Source: Chloroflexota bacterium
GTDB lineage: Bacteria > Chloroflexota > Anaerolineae > J102
Reading direction: 5' to 3'
Length of the DNA: 15,094 bases
Assembly (NCBI GenBank): GCA_003353825.1
Contig: PIVW01000094.1
Location: forward strand, 1-15,094
Shown one piece after another: positions 1 through 7,941 of this stretch. A model generated the notes under the pieces. That model had not been told where the DNA came from. It ran no database searches and saw only the letters and a list, made by a program, of their open reading frames with translations. Position 1 is the first letter of the stretch. Each line of letters starts with the position of its first letter. The translations under genes were made by a program, and so were the position numbers.

Positions 1-33
1 CTTTGCTCCTCGCAATCACTGCTCGGAGCAAAG
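1..33. repeat. Inverted repeat / hairpin at window edge
   Basis: CTTTGCTCC (1-9) and GGAGCAAAG (25-33) are perfect 9-bp reverse complements around a 15-nt loop. No T-run follows on the plus strand. The minus-strand exit lies outside the window, so a terminator for a minus-strand gene cannot be judged. Confidence 0.4.
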
Positions 34-127
34 ACCGCCTATGCCCTTTTAGCCTTTCTCCTCATTCAATTGTAAACGTGCTTCTTTATCTCTGTACCGG
101 TTCCATGAACCATGCCCAGTTTGTAGT

Positions 128-146
128 AAGCGCTTTAGCGCTTTTG
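128..146 (+). terminator. Weak terminator-like hairpin
   Basis: AAGCGC (128-133) pairs with GCGCTT (138-143) around the loop TTTA, and two more T residues follow. The stem is short and the T-tract is brief. No gene is visible upstream, so this is only a candidate. Confidence 0.22.
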
Positions 147-249
147 TGCACCTATCACGGCGATGATTCGCCTACTAAAAACCGCACAGCTACCTGCGCC
201 ACGATGAACTAAGTCAGATGAGCCCGATAACGAACCTGCCCGTCAATAG

Positions 250-1021
250 CCAGAAGATATTTCACACTCCTCTCAGAACTCAAGTCCTCAACAGTACCCA
301 AGCGGTTGTTTAGAAGAATACAAGATCGATGACTTTCATATAGGTTTGCCCAGATGGGTGATTCATGCCGGGCCGGTGGAATCCGATCAGCCGGTGTATA
401 CTCAGATAACAGATGGAATCGGTTACTTCCGCTTTGATGATGTCGCGGTCAGACGCTGGTTTTTTTTGGGAAGAGATGCAAGAAGGATGGGTGGCTGTCA
501 CAGCTCAAGCGATTGTTGCACCGGTGCCCCCCCAGGGCCCGAAGGCATCAACGTCCGCTTCAAAAATCGCCAGGTAACCCCTGCGCTGGTCCCCACTGCC
601 ACGCCCACTTCACCGGTGTCGCCGCTGCCACACCAATTGTAGATGTACATAAACTTTACCTGCCCATGCTGCTTTTTGAATATGGTGAAGTTTGCACGGA
701 GGGTGTAGTAAAAGTGTTGATCTTCGGAAACTGATATGTCTTTCCACTCGAACCCGACGGGACGGTGAAATCGATTGAACCACTTCCGTGGAACGAGCCC
801 ACGCTCTCTGAGGTTTTGCTCTACGATGGTCCACTTACATGGACCCAATACCAGCCTTCTACTTCAAACAGGTGGGAGACTATGAGTTTACCTATCCCGG
901 CGGACATGCCGGAGAGGAGTTCAGCCTCTTCGTACGTACTGAATGCGGAGCGCTCGCCATAGAGACCGAGATCGACGATCCTACTCCGACGCCGCCCATT
1001 TCCAGAGCAGCTAATCCCTAA
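250..1021 (+). pseudogene. Decayed secreted protein with SpaA/SdrD-like domain and C-terminal domain
   Basis: A protein can be followed only by changing frame. Frame 1 gives a domain with GLPRWVIHAGPVESDQPVY and DGIGYFRFDDVAV (about 340-456). After an 8-T run (460-467) the next frame reads WEEMQEGWVAVTAQ. After a 7-C run (527-533) the first frame resumes with GPEGINVRFKNRQ and a VPTATPTSPVSP linker. A third shift gives IVDVHKLYLPMLL and VCTEGVVKVLIFGN, then an in-frame TGA at 732-734, then YVFPLEPDGTVKSIEPLPW. A last shift near 845-865 gives FYFKQVGDYEFTYPGGHAGE, ending at TAA 1019-1021. The first part resembles the prealbumin-like repeats of SdrD/SpaA surface proteins ('GxxGWTI...TDxxGYFxFxxV...GW'). 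A Thr/Pro linker followed by YLPL-like residues is common in Chloroflexota exported proteins (recalled, not searched). Four frameshifts plus one nonsense codon, beside intact neighbours, point to a pseudogene rather than random error. The 5' limit is uncertain, and no signal peptide is readable. Confidence 0.62.
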
Positions 1022-1055
1022 CCACGTTCGAGAACCTAACGACATCATTCACAGA

Positions 1056-1085
1056 GAGTCGCCGTATCTTTCGGCGGTTTTTTGT
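1056..1085 (+). terminator. Rho-independent terminator
   Basis: CGCCG (1060-1064) pairs with CGGCG (1072-1076) around a 7-nt loop. Weak pairs extend the stem outward, and GTTTTTTGTT (1077-1086) follows. It sits 35 bp after the stop of the decayed gene and about 20 bp before ndh, so it probably ended the decayed gene's transcript. An ndh promoter would have to overlap it or lie upstream of it. Confidence 0.7.
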
Positions 1086-1106
1086 TCGATTCAATCACGA
1101 AGGCCC

Positions 1107-2441
1107 ATGACGCAAAAAACCGATGTTGTCAGACCCAAAATTGTCGTTGTTGGCGGAGGCTTTGGGGGAATCAACACTGTCAGGGCGCTAAAGAATACCC
1201 CCGTTGATATCATCCTGGTCGACAGGCACAACTTCCATCTGTTCCAACCTTTACTCTATCAGGTCGCTACGGCGGAACTAGAAGCGGCGGGGATAGCATT
1301 TCCCCTACGAGCGATTTTCCGCAAACAGAAAAACGTCACTGTCGGATTGAGCAAAGTCCTCAACATCGATCTTTCTCGCAATAAGGTGCAGTTTGCGAGA
1401 GGGGAAATCAGTTACGACTATCTGCTAATCGCTACCGGAGTGCGCCAATCCTATTACGGCAACGATCATTTTCAATCCTTTGCACCTGGTCTGAAATCAC
1501 TGACAGATGCCGCGGAAATACGACGGCGCATTTTACTCGCCTTTGAAGCAGCTGAGTTCGAGGCGGACGAGCCTGCACGTCGAGCCAAACTCACCTTTAT
1601 CGTGGTTGGTGGGGGTCCCACCGGTGTGGAAATGACAGGTGCGATACGAGATGTCGCCACGCGCACGTTACCTGAAGAATTTCATTACATTGATTCGACC
1701 ACCGCCCGAGTCTTGCTCATCCATGGCGGCTCGCGTTTGCTGCCAATGATGCCCGAATCTCTGAGTGAACGCACAAAAAGCGACTTGGAAGGAATGGGGG
1801 CTGAGATTCGGTTAAATAGCCGAGTAACTGAGGTCACTGCAGAGGGCGTGTGGATGGGGCAGGAGTTTGTTGCAGCAGAAAATGTTTTTTGGGCAGCAGG
1901 CGTCGAAGGGCAGCCTCTCGTGCATCATCTTGGGGTGGAACTGGATCGCGCCGGTCGCATCATCGTTGACACTGATCTCTCGATACCTGGACATCCCAAT
2001 GTGTTCGTGGCCGGCGACGCCGCACATGCACTTGATGCAAAAACGGGCGAACTGGTGCCGGGTGTAGCTCAGGGTGCGATTCAGATGGGACAATTTGTTG
2101 CAAAGGTAATAAAGCAAGATATAGAGAGTGACGCTACCAAGGCCCGACCGGCATTTTCCTATGTGGACAAAGGATCTATGGCTGCCATTGGACGCGGCAA
2201 AGCGGTGGCATCTGTAGGGAGACTAAATATCGGTGGGTTCTTAGGTTTCATGGCCTGGTCGATGTTACACCTTATGTTCCTGGTAGGATTTGGACGTAAG
2301 GTTATCGTCGCTTTTGGGTGGGCGTTAAACTATGTAACGAACGAACGACAGGCGCGGCTTATACTGGGCGATTCGGATCTAAATCTCAGACAAGCGCAAC
2401 TCGGCACTCTTATCGGTGAACAGAAGGAGGATATTAAGTGA
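1107..2441 (+). CDS. ndh: Type II NADH:quinone oxidoreductase (NDH-2)
   Basis: This 444-residue flavoprotein is predicted to pass electrons from NADH to membrane quinone without pumping protons. Residues 14-21 (VVGGGFGG) are the N-terminal FAD-binding glycine motif, followed by the family pattern HNFHLFQPLLYQVAT (41-55). A second glycine motif, VVGGGPTG (166-173), binds NAD(P)H. NVFVAGDAA (298-306) is the FAD-contacting segment. The hydrophobic C-terminal stretch of about residues 375-412, followed by NERQARLIL, is typical of NDH-2 and probably holds the enzyme on the inner membrane face. Length is normal for the family. The ATG at 1107 has a modest GAAGG about 5 nt upstream. It converges with glyA with only 4 bp between stops and no terminator between them. 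An alternative is another pyridine nucleotide-disulfide oxidoreductase, but the C-terminal anchor favours NDH-2. Confidence 0.92.
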   Translation: MTQKTDVVRPKIVVVGGGFGGINTVRALKNTPVDIILVDRHNFHLFQPLLYQVATAELEAAGIAFPLRAIFRKQKNVTVGLSKVLNIDLSRNKVQFARGEISYDYLLIATGVRQSYYGNDHFQSFAPGLKSLTDAAEIRRRILLAFEAAEFEADEPARRAKLTFIVVGGGPTGVEMTGAIRDVATRTLPEEFHYIDSTTARVLLIHGGSRLLPMMPESLSERTKSDLEGMGAEIRLNSRVTEVTAEGVWMGQEFVAAENVFWAAGVEGQPLVHHLGVELDRAGRIIVDTDLSIPGHPNVFVAGDAAHALDAKTGELVPGVAQGAIQMGQFVAKVIKQDIESDATKARPAFSYVDKGSMAAIGRGKAVASVGRLNIGGFLGFMAWSMLHLMFLVGFGRKVIVAFGWALNYVTNERQARLILGDSDLNLRQAQLGTLIGEQKEDIK

Positions 2442-2445
2442 TCTA

Positions 2446-3738
2446 TTAAGCTGGGACTGGGAAGTCTACCAACATGCTTTTTACCCGTTGGGCAATATCT
2501 AGTCCCAGGGTAATGTCGTCGGGATTGCGCAGGACATCGACCATCCAACGGGAGATTTGGCGGAACTCAGCGTCCCCAAGCCTCCGAGTCGTCATCGCCG
2601 GTGCACCGATACGGATCCCGCTGGGATCCATGGGTTTACGGTCATCGTACGGTAGAAGATTCTTATTTACGGTTATGCCCGCGCGCCCTAACGCCACTTC
2701 TGCTTGGGCGCCTCCGATACCAAATGATGTGACATCTACCAGGGCAACGTGATTGTCGGTGCCGCCCGAAACCAAACGCAAACCGTGGCTCATCAACTCG
2801 TCGGCCATTGCCTGCATGTTGTCAAGAATCGCTTGGGCATAGGTTTTGAAGTCGGGCCGCAGTGCTTCCCCAAACGCTGCAGCTTTACCGGCGATCTGGT
2901 GCATGAGAGGTCCACCCTGAAGACCGGGAAAGACAGCTTTATCAACTCGTCGAGCATACTCGGCTGTGCTGAGGATCAAACCACCTCGGGCGCCGCGCAG
3001 CGTCTTGTGCGTCGTGGTTGTAACGACGTCACAATAAGGAACGGGGTCTGGGTGTAAGTCTGCGGCTACCAACCCGGCGATATGCGCCATGTCCATCATC
3101 AGCTTGGACCCGACTTCGTCAGCAATGGCTCGCAATGGCTCGCAATCAATCTGGCGAGGATAGGCACTGGCGCCACATAAAATCAGCTGGGGCCGAACCT
3201 CGAGGGCGAGTTCACGAATGCTGTCGTAATTCAGCACCTCTGTCTTTCGGTCTACCCCATAGCCAATGAAATCGTAGGTCTTGCCGCTGAAATTGAATTT
3301 GGCGCCATGTGAGAGATGCCCGCCATGGTCGAGTTTCATACCCAATACACGCTCGCCCGGTTTGAGCAATACCATGTAAGCCGCTTCATTGGCGGGAGAG
3401 CCTGCGTGCGGCTGCACATTGGCATGGTCGGCGCTGAAGATTTGCTTGGCGCGCTCGATAGCCAGGTTCTCTACAACATCGACGAATTCGCAACCGCCGT
3501 AATATCGAGCACCGGGCAAACCTTCCGCGTATTTGTTCGTCAGGACAGAACCATTTGCGGCGAGTACCGCCGCACTGACATAGTTTTCAGAGGCAATGAG
3601 CTCGACATGATCCTGCTGCCGTTGACGCTCATCTTCAATGGCTTCGAAAAGGGCAGGATCCACTTGATGAAGTTCAGCACGCGGGTCTGAGGCTTCATCC
3701 CATGGTGTAATGGTTTTGATGGAGGTAAGTATAGCCAT
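2446..3738 (-). CDS. glyA: Serine hydroxymethyltransferase
   Basis: GlyA is the cytosolic PLP enzyme that interconverts serine plus tetrahydrofolate with glycine plus 5,10-methylene-THF, the main source of one-carbon units. The 430-residue product has the usual length. Visible hallmarks are [12 protein letters not shown] (44-55), [16 protein letters not shown] (67-82), [11 protein letters not shown] (107-117), the PLP-pocket segment [11 protein letters not shown] (215-225, with D216 and H219) and [14 protein letters not shown] (240-253), in which K245 is the Schiff-base lysine. The ATG at 3738 has AAGGAA 6 nt upstream (complement of 3745-3750), which fixes the start. It lies 54 bp downstream of the antiporter stop on the same strand, so the two may be co-transcribed, although no functional tie is evident. 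A 10-bp tandem repeat inside the gene (about 3123-3146) encodes normal residues and does not disturb the frame. Confidence 0.97.
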   Translation of the reverse strand: MAILTSIKTITPWDEASDPRAELHQVDPALFEAIEDERQRQQDHVELIASENYVSAAVLAANGSVLTNKYAEGLPGARYYGGCEFVDVVENLAIERAKQIFSADHANVQPHAGSPANEAAYMVLLKPGERVLGMKLDHGGHLSHGAKFNFSGKTYDFIGYGVDRKTEVLNYDSIRELALEVRPQLILCGASAYPRQIDCEPLRAIADEVGSKLMMDMAHIAGLVAADLHPDPVPYCDVVTTTTHKTLRGARGGLILSTAEYARRVDKAVFPGLQGGPLMHQIAGKAAAFGEALRPDFKTYAQAILDNMQAMADELMSHGLRLVSGGTDNHVALVDVTSFGIGGAQAEVALGRAGITVNKNLLPYDDRKPMDPSGIRIGAPAMTTRRLGDAEFRQISRWMVDVLRNPDDITLGLDIAQRVKSMLVDFPVPA

Positions 3739-3744
3739 TGTCGT

Positions 3745-3750
3745 TTCCTT
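3745..3750 (-). promoter_or_regulatory. Ribosome binding site of glyA
   Basis: AAGGAA on the minus strand, separated by 6 nt from the ATG at 3738. It supports this start for glyA and shows that this organism uses Shine-Dalgarno sites at some genes, unlike the weak sites before grpE and dnaJ. Confidence 0.6.
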
Positions 3751-3792
3751 AAAAAGTTGGGATTTATTGTATTAGTCAGGCACATGCCGACA

Positions 3793-5382
3793 TTAACTGA
3801 GTGCAGCCGGCGTGGTGGACTGAAGAGAGGTGTTGAAGTCCTCAAGACCTTCTGGGGATTCCATGGCAATATCGATCTCTTCGAAGAGTTCGTGAGCGAC
3901 GTCGTTTGAAAGAATGCCTTCTCGTTGCATATCGAGGATGGCGGCGCGCTGTGTGCGCAATGCTTCGCGTTGAGTCGAATGTACGATTTTGACAATAACA
4001 TCTGGATTCGCTTTAGCAAAATCGGACATCTCGCGCCGAAGCGCTTCTACACGGTCGGCAAGCTGAACACCTACGACATCCCAAGCCTGGGGGTTGAGAA
4101 CGCCACTTTCGTATTCCTGTTTCAGTCGCACATAAGCTGATCGCGTTGCCAGCAGGCGCCCATAAATTTGTTCATATTTGATTTCTGCCTCGGGGCGTCC
4201 GACCAACCCTAGTCTTCGCATCAAGCTGCTGATAGTGGTAGCTTGGACCAAGAGGGTGAATAATACGACCACAAAAGTGAGTGTCAGGATCAGTTCACGA
4301 TTCGGAACATCTCTGCCAAGGCTGATTGCAAGTGCCAGACTGACTGCACCTCGCAAGCCGCCCCAAAAAAGCACATGTTGGTATTTCAACGAGACCGGGC
4401 TACCCAAGCGACCACTGATGAAGCTCATGCTGTAAACTGCGACCACACGTGCAAGCAAAACCGCCCCAACTGTCACCAATATTGGAACGATTAACTCACC
4501 AAGATTGGGCAATACAACCTCCATGCCAATGAGAATAAAAACCAAACTGTTGGCAAGAAAGGCGAAGTATTCCCAGAAGTTCATCAGCATGGTACGTGTG
4601 GTCGGAGACATGCTGTCGCTACTGCGGTTTCCGATCAACATACCGGCAAATACAACGGCTAGCACACCACTCATGTGTAGCTGCTCTGCCAGAAGATAAC
4701 TGCCAAAGGCAATCACTGTGCTCAATGTGGTTTCTATCAAGTGATCATCGATCATCGAAAAAACTCGATCGGCGATGATGCCGATACCAATGCCAATGGC
4801 TATCCCGCCCAGCGCCACTTTTATAAACTCAATCACTGAGCCGGCCAGACTGAATTCCGTTTCACCCAAGATAAAGGCCGCGAGAATGATGTGAAAGATG
4901 ACGATAGTCGTCGCGTCATTAAAAAGACTCTCGCTTTCAACCAGCGTAGCCAGACGCTTAGGCGCGTTCAATGCCTTAAAGAGTGAGACAACCGCGACCG
5001 GATCAGTGGCGGCGATAAGCGAACTAAACAACAAAGCGGTACGCCAGTCCAGCAATTGAGTGCCCGTAAGAATCCCAGCGACGATCAGCATTGCCATAAT
5101 TACCCCGAATATCGCCAACAATATAACAGGGGTGATAACCTGCCGAAACGTATTAAAATCGATGTGCAAAGCCGCCTCGAAAACCAGAGGAGGCAGGATG
5201 AGCAACAGGATGATCTCAGAGGTCAACTCAAAGGTAATGACATCCTGAAAAGAAAGAAGCAATCCGACCAATACCAATACGACGGTATAGGGGATGCGAA
5301 TTCTCTGTGCGATCATCGCCACAACGGAGGCGAGCAGCAATAACTCTATGATTGTGATTTCGAGGGATAGCAACTGATTCAT
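3793..5382 (-). CDS. Na+/H+ antiporter, CPA1 (NhaP-like) family
   Basis: A cytoplasmic-membrane cation/proton exchanger for pH and Na+ (possibly K+) homeostasis. About 390 residues of near-continuous hydrophobic segments (11-13 predicted helices) carry CPA1 hallmarks: SLIAATDPVAVVSLFKAL with ATDPVAV at 125-131, SESLFNDATTIV with the Asn-Asp pair at 155-156 that serves as the ion-binding site in this family, and WGGLRGAVSLALA around 340-352. A charged cytosolic tail of about 130 residues follows (from about 395), probably regulatory and partly helical. I chose ATG 5382 (529 residues). An in-frame TTG at 5397 adds five residues, and neither start has a good Shine-Dalgarno site. Its stop is 54 bp upstream of glyA, and its promoter must lie in the region shared with divergent dnaK. 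Cation specificity cannot be told from sequence alone. Confidence 0.9.
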   Translation of the reverse strand: MNQLLSLEITIIELLLLASVVAMIAQRIRIPYTVVLVLVGLLLSFQDVITFELTSEIILLLILPPLVFEAALHIDFNTFRQVITPVILLAIFGVIMAMLIVAGILTGTQLLDWRTALLFSSLIAATDPVAVVSLFKALNAPKRLATLVESESLFNDATTIVIFHIILAAFILGETEFSLAGSVIEFIKVALGGIAIGIGIGIIADRVFSMIDDHLIETTLSTVIAFGSYLLAEQLHMSGVLAVVFAGMLIGNRSSDSMSPTTRTMLMNFWEYFAFLANSLVFILIGMEVVLPNLGELIVPILVTVGAVLLARVVAVYSMSFISGRLGSPVSLKYQHVLFWGGLRGAVSLALAISLGRDVPNRELILTLTFVVVLFTLLVQATTISSLMRRLGLVGRPEAEIKYEQIYGRLLATRSAYVRLKQEYESGVLNPQAWDVVGVQLADRVEALRREMSDFAKANPDVIVKIVHSTQREALRTQRAAILDMQREGILSNDVAHELFEEIDIAMESPEGLEDFNTSLQSTTPAALS

Positions 5383-5400
5383 ATTCAGTAGATCCAATAA

Positions 5401-5487
5401 GTAGATTGCCGATGTGTTTGTAGAGGGGTATCAGTAGACTTGTAGGCCAGGATGTGCAGTCGCAGCGAACATAGAGGCGCAATCTAC
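5401..5487. repeat. Spaced 9-bp inverted repeat in antiporter leader
   Basis: GTAGATTGC (5401-5409) is the exact reverse complement of GCAATCTAC (5479-5487), with 69 bp between. It lies within the first hundred bases upstream of the antiporter start. In RNA it could close a long stem-loop. A 9-bp match at this distance can also arise by chance. Confidence 0.3.
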
Positions 5488-5490
5488 GCG

Positions 5491-5504
5491 GAATACCAGT
5501 ATTC
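5491..5504. promoter_or_regulatory. Palindrome GAATACCAGTATTC, candidate operator
   Basis: A 14-bp dyad with arms GAATAC and GTATTC and a 2-bp centre. GGTATTC, a second copy of one half-site plus a base, follows at 5514-5520. It lies about 110 bp upstream of the antiporter start and could be a dimeric repressor site. No known regulator is assigned. Confidence 0.3.
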
Positions 5505-5758
5505 TCGTTTTCAGGTATTCAGGTTTCCTAGTTTACGGCATGAAAACGTACCTTGCACGGAATATGGATCTACCCATGTTTGATAAACGCCAAATGACGA
5601 GCAGAATACAGGCAATCGAGCACCATGTTTGAGTATAGCATGAGACCCTTGTCAGCAACCAGATGGCATTATATCAGGACTCATATACTTCGCTAACATA
5701 GTCCTAATGCGTGGCATATACTCCTCCCCTATTCTCATAGTAGTAACAAGTCAACAAT

Positions 5759-5776
5759 ATCAGAAGTCTATCTGAT
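5759..5776. promoter_or_regulatory. Inverted repeat ATCAGA-N6-TCTGAT upstream of dnaK
   Basis: Perfect 6-bp arms separated by AGTCTA, centred about 75 bp before the dnaK ATG, where a repressor of heat-shock transcription could bind. It does not match CIRCE or, as far as I can recall, the HspR HAIR box (CTTGAGT-N7-ACTCAAG). The operator role is inference from position and symmetry. Confidence 0.33.
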
Positions 5777-5824
5777 TTGATTTCCATTGGCACTGTACAT
5801 TACACATAGTTCAATTCACATATT

Positions 5825-5832
5825 AGAGGAGA
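5825..5832 (+). promoter_or_regulatory. Ribosome binding site of dnaK
   Basis: AGAGGAGA, 10 nt before the ATG at 5843. It is a strong Shine-Dalgarno match and fixes the dnaK start. grpE and dnaJ lack comparable sites, which fits higher DnaK output. Confidence 0.7.
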
Positions 5833-5842
5833 CTACAGAAAC

Positions 5843-7753
5843 ATGACCAAAATCGTAGGCATCGACCTAGGAACAACCAATAGCGTGGTCGCCGTCATGG
5901 AAGGTGGCGATACCACAGTGATCCCGAATGCAGAAGGTGGCCGCACAACCCCATCTGTCGTGGCATTCAATAAGAACGGTGAACGACTGGTCGGTACGAC
6001 TGCAAAACGCCAGGCCGTCGTCAATGCCGACAATACATTTTATTCGCTTAAACGCCTCATGGGGCGACGCATTGATGACGCTGAAACGAAGCGTACGAAA
6101 ACGATGGTATCTTACGACATCGTTGGCGGTTCTCATGATGATGCCAGAGTTGAATCTCCAATCAAGGGCAAAAGCTACACTCCGCAGGAGATCAGCGCCA
6201 TGATCCTGGGCAAGCTCAAGAAGGATGCAGAATCCTATCTGGGTGAACCTGTCAATCAAGCAGTTATCACCGTCCCCGCGTATTTCAATGACAGCCAGCG
6301 TCAGGCAACCAAAGATGCCGGTAAGATCGCAGGTCTGGAAGTACTCCGCATCATCAATGAGCCGACTGCAGCAGCGCTGGCCTATGGGCTCGATAAAAAA
6401 GCGGATGAGACCATTCTGGTCTTTGACCTGGGCGGTGGCACCTTTGATGTGTCTGTGCTCGAAGTGGGTGATGGCGTCATCGAAGTGAAATCGACTGCCG
6501 GAGATACACATCTTGGCGGCGATGACTGGGATGAGCGCATTGTCGAGTGGCTCATTGCCGAGTTTAAGAAAGACCAGGGTGTTGATCTGGGCAATGACCG
6601 TCAGGCACTACAACGTCTGCGTGAAGCTGCTGAAAAGGCCAAGATCGAACTATCCAGCGTCACCGAGACCGAACTCAATCTACCCTTTATCACGGCCGAT
6701 AGTACAGGCCCCAAGCACTTGCAACTCAAGCTCTCCCGTAGCAAATTCGAGCAGATCACCGAAGACCTGGTACAACGCACCCGCGCACCCTTCGAACAAT
6801 CGCTGCGTGATGCCGGCCTGAAGATGGGCGATCTCGATGAAGTCATCCTGGTCGGTGGCTCGACCCGCATGCCCATGATCCAGGATCTGGTTCGCAGTTT
6901 GACCGGCAAAGAGCCGAACAAGAGCGTCAATCCCGATGAAGTTGTTTCGGTCGGCGCAGCCATCCAAGCCGGCGTATTGGGCGGTGATGTAAAAGACGTT
7001 CTCCTGCTCGACGTAACACCCCTCAGCTTGGGTGTCGAAACCCTGGGCGGGGTCTTGACCGTCATGATCCCACGCAATACAACCATCCCCACACGCAAGA
7101 CCGAGATCTACAGCACGGCAGAAGATAGTCAGACAGCAGTTGATGTGCAAGTCCTACAGGGTGAACGTCCCATGGCCCGAGACAATAAGTTGATGGGCAA
7201 TTTCCGACTGGATGGGATCCCCCCGGCCGCTCGTGGCATCCCCCAAGTCGAAGTGACCTTTGACATCGATGCCAATGGTATTCTCCATGTTACAGCCAAA
7301 GATAAGGCTACAGGAAAGGAACAGAGCATCAAGATCACTGCTTCTACAAATCTAAATGACAGCGAAGTTGATCGGATGGTAAACGAAGCCAAGGCTCATG
7401 AACGCGAAGATGAAGATCGCCGTAATCTGGTCGACGCTCGCAACACGGCCGATGGCACCATCTATGGTATCGAGAAAGCAATCAAAGATCTAGGTGATAA
7501 GACGCCAGAAACCGAGCATAGCCAGATCGAGGGCCTCATCGAAGATCTCAAGCAGGCAATGGAGAGCGAAGACACTGAGCGCATCCGCAGCCTTACCGAG
7601 CAGTTACAGCAAGCGAGCAACGCTTTGAGCGAGCAACTGTACCAGAGCCAGCAAGAAGCAGATGCACCACCACCCAACGGCGGTTCCCCTGACGCAGGTG
7701 AATCCACTCCCAGTGATGAAGATGTTGTCGAAGGTGATTTTCGGCAAGTCTAA
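5843..7753 (+). CDS. dnaK: Molecular chaperone DnaK (Hsp70)
   Basis: The ATP-driven Hsp70 chaperone of the cytosol binds exposed hydrophobic peptides and cycles with DnaJ (ATPase stimulation) and GrpE (nucleotide exchange). The 636-residue product has full family length. The nucleotide-binding domain begins with [19 protein letters not shown] and contains [19 protein letters not shown] (from 193) and [13 protein letters not shown] (from 334). The interdomain linker is [13 protein letters not shown] (385-397). The substrate-binding beta domain follows, then a charged helical lid and a tail ending [11 protein letters not shown], close to the common [11 protein letters not shown] end that is typical of DnaK. 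The start is fixed by a strong Shine-Dalgarno site. It is first in a dnaK-grpE-dnaJ cluster, with a long, structured 269-bp gap before grpE. No hrcA is in the window. No key residue is seen to be missing. Confidence 0.98.
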   Translation: MTKIVGIDLGTTNSVVAVMEGGDTTVIPNAEGGRTTPSVVAFNKNGERLVGTTAKRQAVVNADNTFYSLKRLMGRRIDDAETKRTKTMVSYDIVGGSHDDARVESPIKGKSYTPQEISAMILGKLKKDAESYLGEPVNQAVITVPAYFNDSQRQATKDAGKIAGLEVLRIINEPTAAALAYGLDKKADETILVFDLGGGTFDVSVLEVGDGVIEVKSTAGDTHLGGDDWDERIVEWLIAEFKKDQGVDLGNDRQALQRLREAAEKAKIELSSVTETELNLPFITADSTGPKHLQLKLSRSKFEQITEDLVQRTRAPFEQSLRDAGLKMGDLDEVILVGGSTRMPMIQDLVRSLTGKEPNKSVNPDEVVSVGAAIQAGVLGGDVKDVLLLDVTPLSLGVETLGGVLTVMIPRNTTIPTRKTEIYSTAEDSQTAVDVQVLQGERPMARDNKLMGNFRLDGIPPAARGIPQVEVTFDIDANGILHVTAKDKATGKEQSIKITASTNLNDSEVDRMVNEAKAHEREDEDRRNLVDARNTADGTIYGIEKAIKDLGDKTPETEHSQIEGLIEDLKQAMESEDTERIRSLTEQLQQASNALSEQLYQSQQEADAPPPNGGSPDAGESTPSDEDVVEGDFRQV

Positions 7754-7758
7754 GGCGC

Positions 7759-7772
7759 TACGCGAAAGCGTA
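7759..7772 (+). other. Small GNRA-type hairpin after dnaK
   Basis: TACGC (7759-7763) pairs with GCGTA (7768-7772) around a GAAA loop, a stable tetraloop type, starting 6 nt after the dnaK stop codon. There is no T-tract, so it is not a terminator by itself. It could protect the dnaK mRNA 3' end. Confidence 0.3.
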
Positions 7773-7780
7773 ACCTAGGA

Positions 7781-7905
7781 GGCTGTCGGAGAAGTCGCTC
7801 TCAAGGCTTTTAGAACACGGAGCAAGGCGGATTCACACGGATTTTCACTGTGAAACCCAAGAATTATCCACAAAAATCTGTGTCATGATGACTTTTCCGG
7901 CAAGC
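7781..7905. repeat. Candidate MITE or IS-end remnant between dnaK and grpE
   Basis: The 16 bases GGCTGTCGGAGAAGTC at 7781-7796 match the reverse complement of 7890-7905 at 12 positions, with the inner 10 matching at 9. 'GGCTGTC-G-AAAGTC'-like ends recall terminal repeats of some IS families (from memory, no search). The 125-bp interior has no reading frame and contains a second, nested inverted repeat: ACACGGATTTT (7835-7845) pairs fully with AAAATCTGTGT (7873-7883) if one G-U is allowed. No flanking target duplication was recognised. It could equally be a degenerate genome-wide repeat. Confidence 0.35.
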
Positions 7906-7917
7906 TGCTAGCAGCTT
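7902..7917. repeat. Perfect 16-bp palindrome
   Basis: AAGCTGCTAGCAGCTT equals its own reverse complement. It lies between the inverted-repeat element and the GC-rich hairpin, about 105 bp before the grpE ATG. It could be an operator or a by-product of an element end. Function unknown. Confidence 0.4.
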
Positions 7918-7941
7918 ACGTACTGATCTAACACTTAGTAG

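Larger units (their letters stand above)
1..249. other. Non-coding stretch, no supportable gene
   Basis: The only open frame (3-212, +) has no domain-like pattern, no ribosome binding site and a low-complexity hydrophobic/polar mix, so I do not call it. The stretch holds the hairpin at 1-33 and a weak terminator-like hairpin near 128-145. It may include the lost 5' part of the decayed gene that follows, but I cannot read it. Confidence 0.4.
5383..5842. other. Divergent intergenic region between antiporter and dnaK
   Basis: This 460-bp region contains no credible gene and must hold the start signals for antiporter (-) and dnaK (+). I found no CIRCE operator (TTAGCACTC-N9-GAGTGCTAA) and no clear sigma-32-type promoter. 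The best sigma-70-like match on the plus strand is TTGTCA (5649-5654), a 15-bp spacer, then TATATC (5670-5675). The spacer is short and the box lies about 170 bp from dnaK, so it is weak. Three inverted repeats are listed separately. Confidence 0.6.

Noticed and set aside
3..212. 69-residue plus-strand open frame at the window edge
   Set aside because: No family resemblance, no start signal, and a terminator-like hairpin lies inside it.
498..848. 116-residue minus-strand open frame
   Set aside because: It is antisense to the decayed plus-strand gene, whose recognisable segments explain the same bases. It has no domain pattern and no ribosome binding site.
1812..2117. 101-residue frame opposite ndh
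   Set aside because: Antisense shadow. The ndh motifs account for the sequence.
3540..4019. 159-residue minus-strand frame bridging glyA and the antiporter
   Set aside because: It is a shifted-frame shadow of the glyA 5' end and the antiporter 3' end, both of which have clear family motifs.
5398..5842. CIRCE or HAIR heat-shock operator before dnaK
   Set aside because: Neither the TTAGCACTC/GAGTGCTAA nor the CTTGAGT/ACTCAAG half-sites are present. Only an unrelated dyad was found.
5867..7707. Several long minus-strand frames opposite dnaK
   Set aside because: Antisense shadows of a highly expressed, codon-biased gene, with no independent motifs or start signals.
7781..7905. Complete insertion sequence
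   Set aside because: The segment is only about 125 bp and has no transposase frame. At most it is a MITE or remnant.
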